A stretch of DNA of 26,793 bases, from assembly GCA_021204735.1 (NCBI GenBank), contig JAJPYV010000120.1:1-26793 (forward strand), read 5' to 3'. Positions 1-7,488 of this stretch are shown piece after piece; position 1 is the first letter of the stretch; each line of letters starts with the position of its first letter. The notes beneath the pieces were generated by a model. That model saw only the letters and a program-made list of their open reading frames with translations, made no database searches and had not been told where the DNA came from. Source of the stretch: Prevotella sp. (GTDB lineage Bacteria; Bacteroidota; Bacteroidia; Bacteroidales; Bacteroidaceae). A program made the translations under genes and the position numbers.

Positions 1-1163
1 GCACTGTAAACCATAATACTTATCATCGTTACTATTTCCAATCCAGCACTGCCGAATGTTACAGCCACTCCGAATGCACCTATTGCCATGCCGATAGAAC
101 CAGTTATGAGTAACGGCTTGCGTCCCCATTTCTCCACCGTGAATACTGCCACGAGAGTGAACAAGATATTTACAATACCCATGATGACAGTCTGTACCAT
201 CGGGTTCTCCATACCCATGTCACCGAAAATACGAGGAGCATAGTAGAGTACGGCATTAATACCAACAGCTTGCTGGAACACGCTCAGCATGATACCTACG
301 AATATGACAAGTACACCGTATGTGAATATTTTCTCTGTCTTTTCAGTAACGGTGTTTTTAATCTCATTGAGAATTTTCTTTCCCTCATTGAAACCATTTA
401 TTTTCTGGAGGATAGCAAGAGCCTTGTTGTCTTGCCCCGCCATAACGAGGTATCGTGGTGTTTCAGGTACAAAACAAATCAAAATGGAGAACAGTCCAGC
501 GGGAATAGCCTCACTTCCGAACATGTATCTCCAACCAGTAGCTATTGTCCAAGGATCACTTTCAGGCAATACCCTGTTCACCCCTTGTCCGATTGCTTCC
601 ATTACAGGGTTGGTATGGTCACCCATAATGCAGAAATTTACCATGTAAACCACCAACTGACCGAAAATGATAGCAAACTGGTTCCATGAAACCAATGTAC
701 CACGGATATTTGATGGTGCAACTTCGGCAATGTACATAGGGCATAATGCCGATGCAAGTCCCACACCGATACCACCAATTACACGGTATATATTGAACAT
801 GATGAGCAGAGAGTAAGTAGGTACACCATGTTCGAAAATCAGAAATTCAGGATTCATCGAGCCCAATGCTGAGATAAAGAACAATATTCCTGCAAGAATC
901 AAGGACTTCTTGCGCCCGAAGTTAGATGCCAAAAAACCAGAAATGCCACTACCTATGATACATCCAATAAGGGCACTTGCACATGTGAAACCATGTATTC
1001 CATCGGTGTAAGAAAAGTCGTCTGCCCCTGTAAAGAATGCTTGTAAACCTTTTTCTGCACCTGAAATTACTGCCGTATCATACCCGAAGAGCAAGCCTCC
1101 CAATACAGCTACCAACACGATAGAAAATAAGTAGGCTTTGCTGCCTGTCTGATTTTGTTCCAT
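1..1163 (-). CDS. xylE: D-xylose:H+ symporter XylE (sugar porter, MFS), 3' end outside window
   Basis: Inner-membrane major facilitator protein expected to import D-xylose with protons. I translated the minus strand from the ATG at 1163; 387 codons are present before the window edge, against about 490 in the family, so the C-terminal helices are missing. The N-terminus has the sugar-porter motif GGLLFGYDTAVISG near residues 22-35. Further on are NFGRKKS, the IYRVIGGIGVGLAS stretch, QFAIIFGQL, VPETPRYL and FQQAVGINAVLYYAP, all very close to E. coli XylE as I remember it. Hydrophobic helices run throughout. The gene has its own consensus promoter (1242-1273) and is divergent from holB. A xylose importer fits with the carbohydrate enzymes in the right half of the window, but it lacks the paired half-sites seen at those genes. 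Family is sure; xylose rather than another sugar is inferred from similarity. Confidence 0.87.
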   Translation of the reverse strand, partial: MEQNQTGSKAYLFSIVLVAVLGGLLFGYDTAVISGAEKGLQAFFTGADDFSYTDGIHGFTCASALIGCIIGSGISGFLASNFGRKKSLILAGILFFISALGSMNPEFLIFEHGVPTYSLLIMFNIYRVIGGIGVGLASALCPMYIAEVAPSNIRGTLVSWNQFAIIFGQLVVYMVNFCIMGDHTNPVMEAIGQGVNRVLPESDPWTIATGWRYMFGSEAIPAGLFSILICFVPETPRYLVMAGQDNKALAILQKINGFNEGKKILNEIKNTVTEKTEKIFTYGVLVIFVGIMLSVFQQAVGINAVLYYAPRIFGDMGMENPMVQTVIMGIVNILFTLVAVFTVEKWGRKPLLITGSIGMAIGAFGVAVTFGSAGLEIVTMISIMVYS

Positions 1164-1241
1164 GATTTTGTTTAGATTAATTAATCGCTAATTGATTGTT
1201 GTTTTTTTACTACTTTAATTCCATAATAATATTAAGACTTG

Positions 1242-1273
1242 CAAATATAACAATAATAAATGACAAAATCAAA
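1242..1273 (-). promoter_or_regulatory. Promoter of xylE
   Basis: Read on the minus strand, TTTG (1273-1270) is followed after 20 bases by TATATTTG (1249-1242). This matches the Bacteroidota housekeeping consensus TTTG-N19-21-TAnnTTTG. Transcription would begin near 1235, giving a leader of about 70 bases. It lies back to back with the holB promoter. Confidence 0.65.
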
Positions 1274-1300
1274 GCATGTTTTGGTTTTATTCGATTTTAT

Positions 1301-1331
1301 TTTGTCTTGCGCTTAATTTAAAGTATCTTTG
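1301..1331 (+). promoter_or_regulatory. Promoter of the holB-ricT-gldH group
   Basis: TTTG (1301-1304), 19 bases, then TATCTTTG (1324-1331) is an exact match to the Bacteroidota -33/-7 consensus. It lies inside the longest open frame (which begins at 1276), so it argues that translation starts downstream at 1423. Confidence 0.65.
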
Positions 1332-1403
1332 CATAAGATTTAGCTGCACTCGGGAATGTGAAAGCGAGCTTTCATTCCTCTCGTTTGCAAAATCTTTGCA
1401 TAA
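1325..1403 (+). repeat. Hairpin segment bounded by 12-bp direct repeats in the holB leader
   Basis: ATCTTTGCATAA occurs exactly at 1325-1336 and again at 1392-1403. Between the copies is a hairpin at 1353-1378: GGAAT, a GT bulge, GAAAGC, apex GA, then GCTTTCATTCC, giving 11 base pairs. The first direct repeat includes most of the -7 box and the second is a degraded copy of it (AATCTTTG). The layout resembles a small insertion that duplicated its target, but it could also be a leader structure of the holB mRNA. Confidence 0.55.
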
Positions 1404-1422
1404 ATATTCCAGAACGAGGGAT

Positions 1423-2562
1423 ATGAAATTCGACGAAGTTATCGGACAAGAAGATGTGAAGGATCGGTTGCTGCAGATGGTTCGTAATAGCAAACTTCCT
1501 CATGCGATGCTGTTTTGCGGTCCACAAGGGAGTGGCAAGATGGCATTGGCATTGGCGTTTGCTTCTTATTTGTTGTGCAAAAACCGTGATGATAAAGATT
1601 CATGTGGGAAGTGCAACCAATGTAACATGCTTGCAGGGTGGGCACATCCAGACTTGCATTTTTCATATCCGGTAATCCGTCCGAAAGGAACAAGTTCTGC
1701 TCATCAGATGACGAGTGATGATTTTGCACATGAATGGCAGAAAGTGCTTTCCGAAGGGCCTTATTTCACGTTGGATAGGTGGCTTAAGGAGATGAAAGCT
1801 GAAAACCAGCAAGCCCAGATAGGTGTTGGAGATAGTAATGATTTGATAAGAAAACTGTCATTTAAAGCGAGTCAAGGTTATTTCAAGGTATGTATAATAT
1901 GGTTGCCTGAACGAATGAATGATGAGTGTGCCAATAAGCTACTTAAACTCATCGAAGAACCTCCACAGGGGACTGTATTTATTATGGTGTGCGAAGAACC
2001 AGAAAAACTACTTGAGACGATAAAAAGTCGTACGCAACGAATAGACATCCCACCTATCAGTAGGGAAACTATAGAGAGGGAGTTGGTGGAAAGACGTGGA
2101 ATAGATGCTGATGCAGCAAAGAGAATTTCACGCGCTGCAAACGGCAGTTGGTTGAACGCTCTTGAAGAACTTGACGCCGGTAGTGAAAAGCGTAAGTTTT
2201 TGGATATGTTCATTACACTTATGAGAAAGGCGTATTCTAATGATGTAAAGGAGTTAAAGACATGGAGCGAGACAGCATATTCATACGGAAGGGAGAAACA
2301 GAAGCGTATGCTGATATATTTCATGCACCTTGTCCGTGAGAACTTCATTTATAATTTTCATGAGAAAGAGCTTAACTATATGACGCAGGAGGAGGAGGAT
2401 TTTGCCCGCAAATTTGCTCCTTTCATCAATGAGGCCAATGTCGTTGAAATCTCACGATTGATGAACCTTGCCATAAGGGATATCTCACAAAATGCGAACG
2501 CCAAAATAGTGTTTTTTCATTTGGCAGTGCAGATGATGATAGAATTAAGAATTAAAAATTAA
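1423..2562 (+). CDS. holB: DNA polymerase III delta' subunit
   Basis: Subunit of the clamp-loader (gamma complex) that opens the sliding clamp for replicative DNA polymerase. It is a 379-residue AAA+ protein. The Walker A motif GPQGSGK is at about residues 33-39. A zinc-binding set Cys52, Cys61, Cys64, Cys67 follows, and the family signature KLLKLIEEPP is at about 172-181. The sensor/arginine-finger motif reads SRT at 202-204 rather than SRC, as is common in delta' subunits. The frame is open back to 1276, but a consensus promoter and a hairpin lie between 1301 and 1378, so the ATG at 1423 (MKFDEVIGQ) is chosen. The last residues (RIKN) are encoded by an AT-rich repeat. It heads a likely operon with ricT and gldH, an order I recall from other Bacteroidales. 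Confidence 0.9.
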   Translation: MKFDEVIGQEDVKDRLLQMVRNSKLPHAMLFCGPQGSGKMALALAFASYLLCKNRDDKDSCGKCNQCNMLAGWAHPDLHFSYPVIRPKGTSSAHQMTSDDFAHEWQKVLSEGPYFTLDRWLKEMKAENQQAQIGVGDSNDLIRKLSFKASQGYFKVCIIWLPERMNDECANKLLKLIEEPPQGTVFIMVCEEPEKLLETIKSRTQRIDIPPISRETIERELVERRGIDADAAKRISRAANGSWLNALEELDAGSEKRKFLDMFITLMRKAYSNDVKELKTWSETAYSYGREKQKRMLIYFMHLVRENFIYNFHEKELNYMTQEEEDFARKFAPFINEANVVEISRLMNLAIRDISQNANAKIVFFHLAVQMMIELRIKN

Positions 2563-2573
2563 AAATTAAAAAT
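2543..2573. repeat. AT-rich tandem repeat, about 7-bp unit
   Basis: A run of AATTAAA/AATTAAG-like units with roughly 7-bp period overlaps the end of holB and continues past its stop. Arrays of the same kind on the other strand sense lie at 7489-7526 and, with TTCTTAA units, at 15340-15362. Confidence 0.6.
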
Positions 2574-2667
2574 GCATTTTTGCTTGCGTTTCTTGCTTGA
2601 GATCGTTGCTTCTATGACTGCTTGCGTTGGAGTAATAATAAATAAGGCTATAATATAGAATTAAGAT

Positions 2668-3855
2668 ATGGACTACAAGAATAAGAAAATAGTATATAAC
2701 GGCTGTGACCACGGATTATGTATAAGAGGATGTGGACGACAGAATTGCCAGTTGAATACCTTCGACTGGTTGGCTGACGTGCCAGGCAATGCGAATAGTA
2801 CCGACCTCGTGGAAGTGCAGTTTAAAAATACTCGGAAGGGGTATTTTCATAATGTCAACAATATAGACCTTCGAAAAGGTGATGTTGTGGCAGTTGAGGC
2901 TAATCCTGGACATGATATTGGTGTTGTAACACTTACAGGAAAATTGGTGGAGTTGCAGATTCGAAAGGCTAATTTGAAGTCGGCTGATGACATAAGGCGT
3001 ATTTACCGCATTGCCAAACCTGCTGACATGGAAAAATTCTATGAGGCAAAAAATCGTGAACATAGTACGATGATTCAAAGCAGACAGATTGCCAAGGATC
3101 TTGATTTGCAGATGAAGATTGGTGATGTAGAATATCAGGGAGATGGAAATAAGGCTATTTTCTATTACATAGCAGACGAGCGAGTTGATTTCCGCCAGTT
3201 GATAAAAGTTCTTGCCGAGACCTTTCATGTACGCATAGAGATGAAGCAGATTGGTGCAAGGCAAGAGGCGGGGCGCATTGGAGGAACAGGTCCATGTGGT
3301 CGTGAGTTGTGCTGTGCTACATGGATGAAGAACTTCGTTTCTGTCAATACGGGAGCTGCGCGTTTTCAGGATATATCCCTGAATCCTCAGAAGCTTGCAG
3401 GTATGTGCGCTAAGTTAAAATGTTGTCTCAACTATGAGGTTGATGATTATATTGAGGCAGGTAAGAAATTGCCGAGTAAGGAAATAGTACTTAGCACACA
3501 GGAGAGTGATTACTACCAGTTTAAGGTTGATATCTTAGCAGGATTGGTTACATATTCCACCGACAAGAAAATACCTTCAAACCTTGAGACGATACAAGCA
3601 AGTAGGGCAATGGAAATTATTGACATGAACAAGAGGGGTGTCAAACCACTTTCTTTACAGGAAGACGGAAAGGACAAACCTGCCGATAAATCTGTTGACT
3701 TGCTTGCAGGCGAGAGTATAACAAGGTTTGACAAGACAAAGAAAAAGAAAGCCAAGCAACCTCGTAATGGAAAGCAGTTGACTGAAAAGGTAAAGACAAA
3801 AGAAACAGTCAGCAAGGTGAAGGCTAAAACGAAAGACGGTGGCAATGATGAATGA
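2668..3855 (+). CDS. ricT: PSP1/RicT-family iron-sulfur regulatory protein
   Basis: 395-residue member of the PSP1 C-terminal domain family (RicT/YaaT). In Bacillus, RicT works with RicA and RicF in an Fe-S-containing complex that promotes mRNA maturation; the role in Bacteroidota is not established. Visible features: an N-terminal cysteine cluster (Cys13, 18, 22, 27), then the PSP1 core with GTGPCGRELCC (Cys210, 215, 216) and the signature NPQKLAGMC...KCCLNYE (Cys247, 252, 253) at about 239-256. The last 60 or so residues are a lysine-rich, low-complexity tail (KTKKKKAKQ), possibly nucleic-acid binding. It begins 105 bases after holB and ends 6 bases before gldH, so co-transcription is likely. 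The family is clear; the gene symbol follows the family name. Confidence 0.85.
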   Translation: MDYKNKKIVYNGCDHGLCIRGCGRQNCQLNTFDWLADVPGNANSTDLVEVQFKNTRKGYFHNVNNIDLRKGDVVAVEANPGHDIGVVTLTGKLVELQIRKANLKSADDIRRIYRIAKPADMEKFYEAKNREHSTMIQSRQIAKDLDLQMKIGDVEYQGDGNKAIFYYIADERVDFRQLIKVLAETFHVRIEMKQIGARQEAGRIGGTGPCGRELCCATWMKNFVSVNTGAARFQDISLNPQKLAGMCAKLKCCLNYEVDDYIEAGKKLPSKEIVLSTQESDYYQFKVDILAGLVTYSTDKKIPSNLETIQASRAMEIIDMNKRGVKPLSLQEDGKDKPADKSVDLLAGESITRFDKTKKKKAKQPRNGKQLTEKVKTKETVSKVKAKTKDGGNDE

Positions 3856-3861
3856 ATATAA

Positions 3862-4344
3862 GTGGTGATAAGTCAGAGACATTTTATATTTATAATGTGT
3901 ATGGCATTTGCCATTATGATGTTGACGGTATCTTGTGATGAAGATACCGTTTACGATAGCTATGTCCCTGTCTCTGTCATGGGTTGGGAGAAGAATGAAG
4001 CATTGATTTTTGATATCCCTCATGTTGAAAGTTCGGGAATGTATAATATCAGTATAGGCTTGCGCACTACAGAGGCTTTCCCCTTCACAAGTCTTAGTCT
4101 TGTTGTTGAGCAGACCGTAGAACCTGCAAAAAAGATGTTTACAGATACTCTTGATTGTGTGTTAGTTGACGACAACGGCAATATTCTTGGCAAGGGAGTA
4201 GGGTGCTATCAGTATGACTTTACACTAAAGAATATCGAACTGCATAAAAATGATTCTCTGCATATCTTAATCCACCATGTAATGAGACGTGATATTTTGC
4301 CTGGAATATCTGATGTTGGGGTGAAGGTATCTAAGCGAAATTAA
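3862..4344 (+). CDS. gldH: Gliding-motility lipoprotein GldH
   Basis: Outer-membrane-associated lipoprotein of the GldH family, linked in Flavobacterium to gliding and the type IX secretion machinery and widespread in non-gliding Bacteroidales. It is 160 residues long. A signal peptide with Arg6 and a hydrophobic core ends in the lipobox LTVSC, with lipidated Cys25, followed by the typical acidic start (DED). The body matches the family pattern: VYDSYVPV near the start, and a LPGISDVGVKV end. There is no in-frame ATG near the front. A TAA stop lies just before GTG at 3862, so GTG 3862 or 3865 must serve; the next ATG (3895) would remove the positive N-region of the signal peptide. It follows ricT by 6 bases. 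Type IX-like tails on the two secreted enzymes in this window fit with this gene. Confidence 0.83.
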   Translation: MVISQRHFIFIMCMAFAIMMLTVSCDEDTVYDSYVPVSVMGWEKNEALIFDIPHVESSGMYNISIGLRTTEAFPFTSLSLVVEQTVEPAKKMFTDTLDCVLVDDNGNILGKGVGCYQYDFTLKNIELHKNDSLHILIHHVMRRDILPGISDVGVKVSKRN

Positions 4345-4417
4345 GATTTTAACAATTAAAAGCAATGAGTTAAGAAAAATACACTATAAAAAAGAGGCTG
4401 TTACGATATTTTTTTCT

Positions 4418-4447
4418 TACTTTGCTGCATGTAACGGAATAATCCGT
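4418..4447 (+). promoter_or_regulatory. Possible promoter and leader hairpin of dfx
   Basis: TACTTTG at 4418-4424 is one base short of the TAnnTTTG consensus, and no good -33 box is seen. A small hairpin follows: ACGGA (4434-4438), loop ATAA, TCCGT (4443-4447), which would lie at the start of the transcript. Weak evidence; it could simply be leader structure. Confidence 0.3.
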
Positions 4448-4490
4448 GGAGTTAAATAACAATATGTCTGATTAATAAAAAAGTAAGATT

Positions 4491-4868
4491 ATGACTAAAA
4501 AGAATGAAGTTTATCGTTGCCCGGTATGCGGAAACATTACGACTGTCTTGCATCCTTCAAAAGGTATTCTCTCATGTTGTGGAAAACCTATGGAACTCTT
4601 GGCAGAGAACGGTGTGGATGCAGCAAAAGAAAAGCATGTTCCGGTAATAGAGAAGATCGATGGCGGATATAAGGTTAAAGTGGGTGATGTGGAACATCCG
4701 ATGCTTGAGGCTCATTATATAGAATGGATTGAACTTATCGAGGACGGCAAGTCACAAGTTAAGCACCTAAACCCAGGTGAAAAACCAGAGGCTGTCTTCT
4801 ATACAGATAGTCAGGATGTTTACGCTCGTGAATATTGCAACCTGCACGGACTGTGGAGGTCAAAGTAA
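4491..4868 (+). CDS. dfx: Desulfoferrodoxin (superoxide reductase)
   Basis: Two-domain, 125-residue class I desulfoferrodoxin. It reduces superoxide to hydrogen peroxide in the cytoplasm of anaerobes without making oxygen. The N-terminal desulforedoxin-like Fe(Cys)4 centre is Cys10, Cys13, Cys29, Cys30 (CPVCG ... CCGKPM). The catalytic Fe(His)4Cys centre is His49, His69, His75, Cys116 and His119 (motifs KEKHVPV, EHPM, HYIEW, CNLHG). The Glu47-Lys48 pair that controls access to the iron is present. All ligands are intact, so the enzyme should be active. It is a single gene followed by a strong terminator, next to a metal exporter and a Fur-family regulator, which suggests an oxidative-stress and metal neighbourhood. 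Confidence 0.95.
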   Translation: MTKKNEVYRCPVCGNITTVLHPSKGILSCCGKPMELLAENGVDAAKEKHVPVIEKIDGGYKVKVGDVEHPMLEAHYIEWIELIEDGKSQVKHLNPGEKPEAVFYTDSQDVYAREYCNLHGLWRSK

Positions 4869-4889
4869 ATAAAGAATATTTTATAATGG

Positions 4890-4929
4890 GGCGGATATGT
4901 AAAAAGCTACGTATCCGCCTAATTTTTTT
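4890..4929 (+). terminator. Rho-independent terminator of dfx
   Basis: An 11-bp stem (4890-4900 with 4909-4919, one G.T wobble) built on GGCGGATA/TATCCGCC closes an 8-base loop. It is followed by TAA and seven T residues. This is a textbook intrinsic terminator. Confidence 0.9.
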
Positions 4930-4945
4930 CGTGTAATATGACATT

Positions 4946-4960
4946 TGCAACCGAGTTGCA
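4946..4960. promoter_or_regulatory. Perfect inverted repeat, candidate operator of the ATPase gene
   Basis: TGCAAC-CGA-GTTGCA is a perfect 6-3-6 inverted repeat. It ends 12 bases before the -7 box of the ATPase gene, so a bound protein would cover the -33 region. The Fur-family protein two genes on is one candidate, but the sequence does not match the inverted repeat at the fur promoter. Confidence 0.45.
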
Positions 4961-4972
4961 TTTTTTTTACCA

Positions 4973-4980
4973 TAATTTTG
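4973..4980 (+). promoter_or_regulatory. -7 box of the P-type ATPase promoter
   Basis: TAATTTTG matches TAnnTTTG and predicts a start near 4987 with a leader of about 30 bases. No TTTG is found at the usual 19-21 base spacing (the nearest is 25 away), which suggests a weak or regulated promoter. Confidence 0.5.
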
Positions 4981-5015
4981 CCGTAAATTTCAAATTTTGA
5001 TATAAAAAGCGGATT

Positions 5016-6884
5016 ATGGAAGAAGAGGAGAGAAATTTTTTGAAACCTGCTATATCATTGGTGTTGCTTATTGCCGGTATTGTGATGACTTATATGCAGG
5101 TGGGTTGGTTTTCCAACAAGTGGGTAATGCTTGTATGGTACGTGGTGGCATACCTGCCAGTGGGTATTGGAGTCATTAAGGAGGCAATAGAGAGTGCTGT
5201 CAAAGGAGATGTTTTCAGTGAGTTCATGCTGATGAGTGTGGCATCAATCGGGGCTTTCGCAATCGGTGAATACCCAGAGGCAGTGGCTGTGATGTTGTTC
5301 TATTGTATTGGTGAGACATTGCAGGATATGGCAGTCGACAAGGCAAGGGATAACATAAAGAGTCTTGTCGCATTCCGCCCTGATAAGGCAATGGTGGTGA
5401 AAGGTAATACTGTTGTTGAGAAAACGCCCGATGATGTTAAGATAGGTGAAGTGATTGAAGTGAAACCGGGCGAGAGAGTAGCCCTTGATGGAGAGTTGCT
5501 CAGTGGTGATGCGTCTTTCAATACGGCAGCCCTGACGGGTGAGAGTGTTCCGCAGATGATAGAAAAGGGCGGAGAAGTACTTGCTGGAATGATAGCAACT
5601 GATAGAGTAGTGCGTATACGCGTTAAACGTATTGCTGGTGAGAGTGCCGTGGCAAGAATACTTAACATGGTTGAGGAAGCCTCAAGCCGTAAGGCACAAG
5701 CAGAACTGTTTATCCGCAAGTTTGCCCGTGTCTATACACCTATTGTGATACTCCTTGCCGTAGTGACAGTAGTATTCCCATATTTCTTCGCACAGGTGAA
5801 TGCCCATTTTGATTATAGTTTTACAAAATGGTTCTACCGTGGACTTATCTTTCTTGTAATTTCTTGCCCTTGTGCATTGGTAATCAGTATTCCGCTAAGT
5901 TATTTCGCTGGTATTGGTGCAGCGTCAAAGAGAGGTATTCTATTTAAGGGCAGCAATTATCTCGATGCCGTGAAATATATCGATACTGTTGTTTTCGACA
6001 AAACAGGTACGCTCACCAAAGGAGTATTCTCTGTTGTAAAGGTTGACAGTAAGGATGAGCCTGACCTATTGGAAATAGTTGCAGCAATAGAGAAAAACAG
6101 TAATCATCCTATTGCCAAGGCTATTGTGGCGCAGTCGAAAGACAAGGACATTGCGGTAACTGACGTGAAAGACAGACCAGGTAATGGCTTGTCTGCGAAA
6201 GTGGGCGACGACAACTGGCTCATCGGCACTCTCCGACAACTTGACCGAGAATACATCACTTATCCAGATGAACTGACTGAAGTGCCTGAAACAATTGTGG
6301 CATGTGCAAAGAACAAGAAATTCGTGGGTTACATTCTTCTTGCAGATACTGTAAAAGATGATGCGAAACAGGCAATAAAAGATTTGCGAAAACTCGATAT
6401 AAAACATATTGAAATTCTTTCCGGTGACAAGCAGGCTTTGGTTACAAAACTCGCAAATGAACTTGGTGTAGATGCAGGTTATGGCGATCTAATGCCAGAG
6501 GTTAAGGTAAAACATGTGGAAATGTTGAAAAACGAGGAACGTGATTTGGCTTTCGTTGGAGACGGAATAAACGATGCACCTGTTATCGCGGCAAGTTTTG
6601 TTGGTATCGCTATGGGTGGTTTAGGTTCTGATATGGCTATTGAGACGGCTGATATCGTTATCCAGAACGACCAACCGTCAAAGGTGGTTACAGCTATAAA
6701 GATAGGTAGGAGAACTCACCGAATAGTAAATCAGAACATCATTTTCGCCATTGGCGTTAAGATATTGGTAATGGCACTCGGTGTTTTCGGAATAGCCAAC
6801 CTTTGGGAAGCGGTATTTGCTGATGTCGGTGTGGCACTCCTTGCGGTGCTCAACGCCATGAGGATATTCTTCAGTAAGAACTGA
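5016..6884 (+). CDS. Heavy-metal-exporting P-type ATPase, ZntA type (P1B-2)
   Basis: 622-residue inner-membrane pump that uses ATP to export a divalent soft metal, probably Zn2+, Cd2+ or Pb2+. Motifs in order: actuator TGES at 174-177; intramembrane metal site CPC at 284-286 (SCPCALVIS); phosphorylation DKTGT with Asp328; nucleotide-binding HP at 364-365; hinge GDGINDAP at 515-522. In the last two helices Lys582 and Asp603 correspond to the lysine and aspartate that define ZntA-type zinc/cadmium pumps. There is no N-terminal CxxC metal-binding domain, so the protein starts almost directly at the first helix. A terminator and a Fur-family gene follow. Family and ion class are firm; the exact physiological metal, including iron, is open. 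Confidence 0.9.
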   Translation: MEEEERNFLKPAISLVLLIAGIVMTYMQVGWFSNKWVMLVWYVVAYLPVGIGVIKEAIESAVKGDVFSEFMLMSVASIGAFAIGEYPEAVAVMLFYCIGETLQDMAVDKARDNIKSLVAFRPDKAMVVKGNTVVEKTPDDVKIGEVIEVKPGERVALDGELLSGDASFNTAALTGESVPQMIEKGGEVLAGMIATDRVVRIRVKRIAGESAVARILNMVEEASSRKAQAELFIRKFARVYTPIVILLAVVTVVFPYFFAQVNAHFDYSFTKWFYRGLIFLVISCPCALVISIPLSYFAGIGAASKRGILFKGSNYLDAVKYIDTVVFDKTGTLTKGVFSVVKVDSKDEPDLLEIVAAIEKNSNHPIAKAIVAQSKDKDIAVTDVKDRPGNGLSAKVGDDNWLIGTLRQLDREYITYPDELTEVPETIVACAKNKKFVGYILLADTVKDDAKQAIKDLRKLDIKHIEILSGDKQALVTKLANELGVDAGYGDLMPEVKVKHVEMLKNEERDLAFVGDGINDAPVIAASFVGIAMGGLGSDMAIETADIVIQNDQPSKVVTAIKIGRRTHRIVNQNIIFAIGVKILVMALGVFGIANLWEAVFADVGVALLAVLNAMRIFFSKN

Positions 6885-6888
6885 AAAT

Positions 6889-6918
6889 AAAGGGGATAAT
6901 CAAGTCCCCTTTTATTAT
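6889..6918 (+). terminator. Terminator of the P-type ATPase gene
   Basis: AAAGGGGA (6889-6896) pairs with TCCCCTTT (6905-6912) around an 8-base loop and is followed by TATTATT. It separates the ATPase from the fur-type gene, which has its own promoter. Confidence 0.75.
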
Positions 6919-6940
6919 TCATGTAATGTTTTTTTGCATT

Positions 6941-6985
6941 AAGACAGAAATTATTTTGTGTTTCTGTCTTTTTCCCTTATTTTTG
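6941..6985 (+). promoter_or_regulatory. Promoter with embedded inverted repeat, fur-type gene
   Basis: TTTG (6955-6958), 19 bases, TATTTTTG (6978-6985) is an exact consensus promoter. A perfect 10-bp inverted repeat, AAGACAGAAA (6941-6950) and TTTCTGTCTT (6961-6970), is arranged so that the -33 box lies in the spacer between the arms. This is a good place for an autorepressor. The predicted transcript start (about 6989-6993) falls at the ATG, so the mRNA may be leaderless. Confidence 0.65.
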
Positions 6986-6992
6986 CAGTACT

Positions 6993-7427
6993 ATGAACAA
7001 CGAGGAGTATTTCATAAAGAAGCTGCAATTACGGGGAATAAAGCCAACGGCTATACGTATTCTTATTCTTCGGAATATGTATAGGGGTGACGAGACGGTA
7101 TCGCTCCCTCAATTAGAACGCCTGTTGCCGACGGTTGACAAAAGCACAATCTCACGCACGTTGTCACTGTTTCTGCTCCACCGATTGATTCATGCCGTGG
7201 ATGATGGGAGTGGAACGTTGAAATATAATGTATGCAGTGATGACTGTGATTGTAGCGTAGATGATAATCATACACATTTCTATTGCGAGAATTGTCACCG
7301 CACGTTCTGCCTGAAATATATCCATGTGCCCGTAGTTAACCTGCCCGAGGGCTTTGTCCTTTCAGAAATAAACTACGTAATAAAAGGTCTTTGTCCCGCC
7401 TGCTCCGAAAAACTTCACCGTAGGTAA
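6993..7427 (+). CDS. Fur-family metal or peroxide-sensing transcriptional repressor
   Basis: 144-residue cytoplasmic regulator with an N-terminal winged helix (about residues 5-75; KPTAIRILIL and the recognition region VDKSTISRTLSLF) and a C-terminal metal-binding dimer domain. Cys98/Cys101 (YCENC) and Cys134/Cys137 (CPAC) form the usual structural zinc site, with His93, His95 and His111 available for regulatory metal. An extra cysteine cluster, CSDDCDC (81-87), is visible before the histidines. It could be a Zur, Fur or PerR type; the sequence does not decide. It has its own promoter with an inverted repeat over the -33 box, consistent with autoregulation, and sits beside a metal exporter and close to superoxide reductase. 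Confidence 0.85.
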   Translation: MNNEEYFIKKLQLRGIKPTAIRILILRNMYRGDETVSLPQLERLLPTVDKSTISRTLSLFLLHRLIHAVDDGSGTLKYNVCSDDCDCSVDDNHTHFYCENCHRTFCLKYIHVPVVNLPEGFVLSEINYVIKGLCPACSEKLHRR

Positions 7428-7488
7428 TTTTTAATTTCCCTCACTCTCTGTTACCCACACAAACGCAAGCAACGTTAAGCAAGAATGA

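Noticed and set aside
270-689. Plus-strand open frames at 270-689 and 289-648
   Set aside because: They lie antisense to xylE, whose minus-strand translation matches a known transporter along its full visible length.
1276-1422. Longer N-terminus for holB from ATG 1276
   Set aside because: The extra 49 codons span a consensus promoter and a hairpin, and the conserved protein starts at MKFDEVIGQ.
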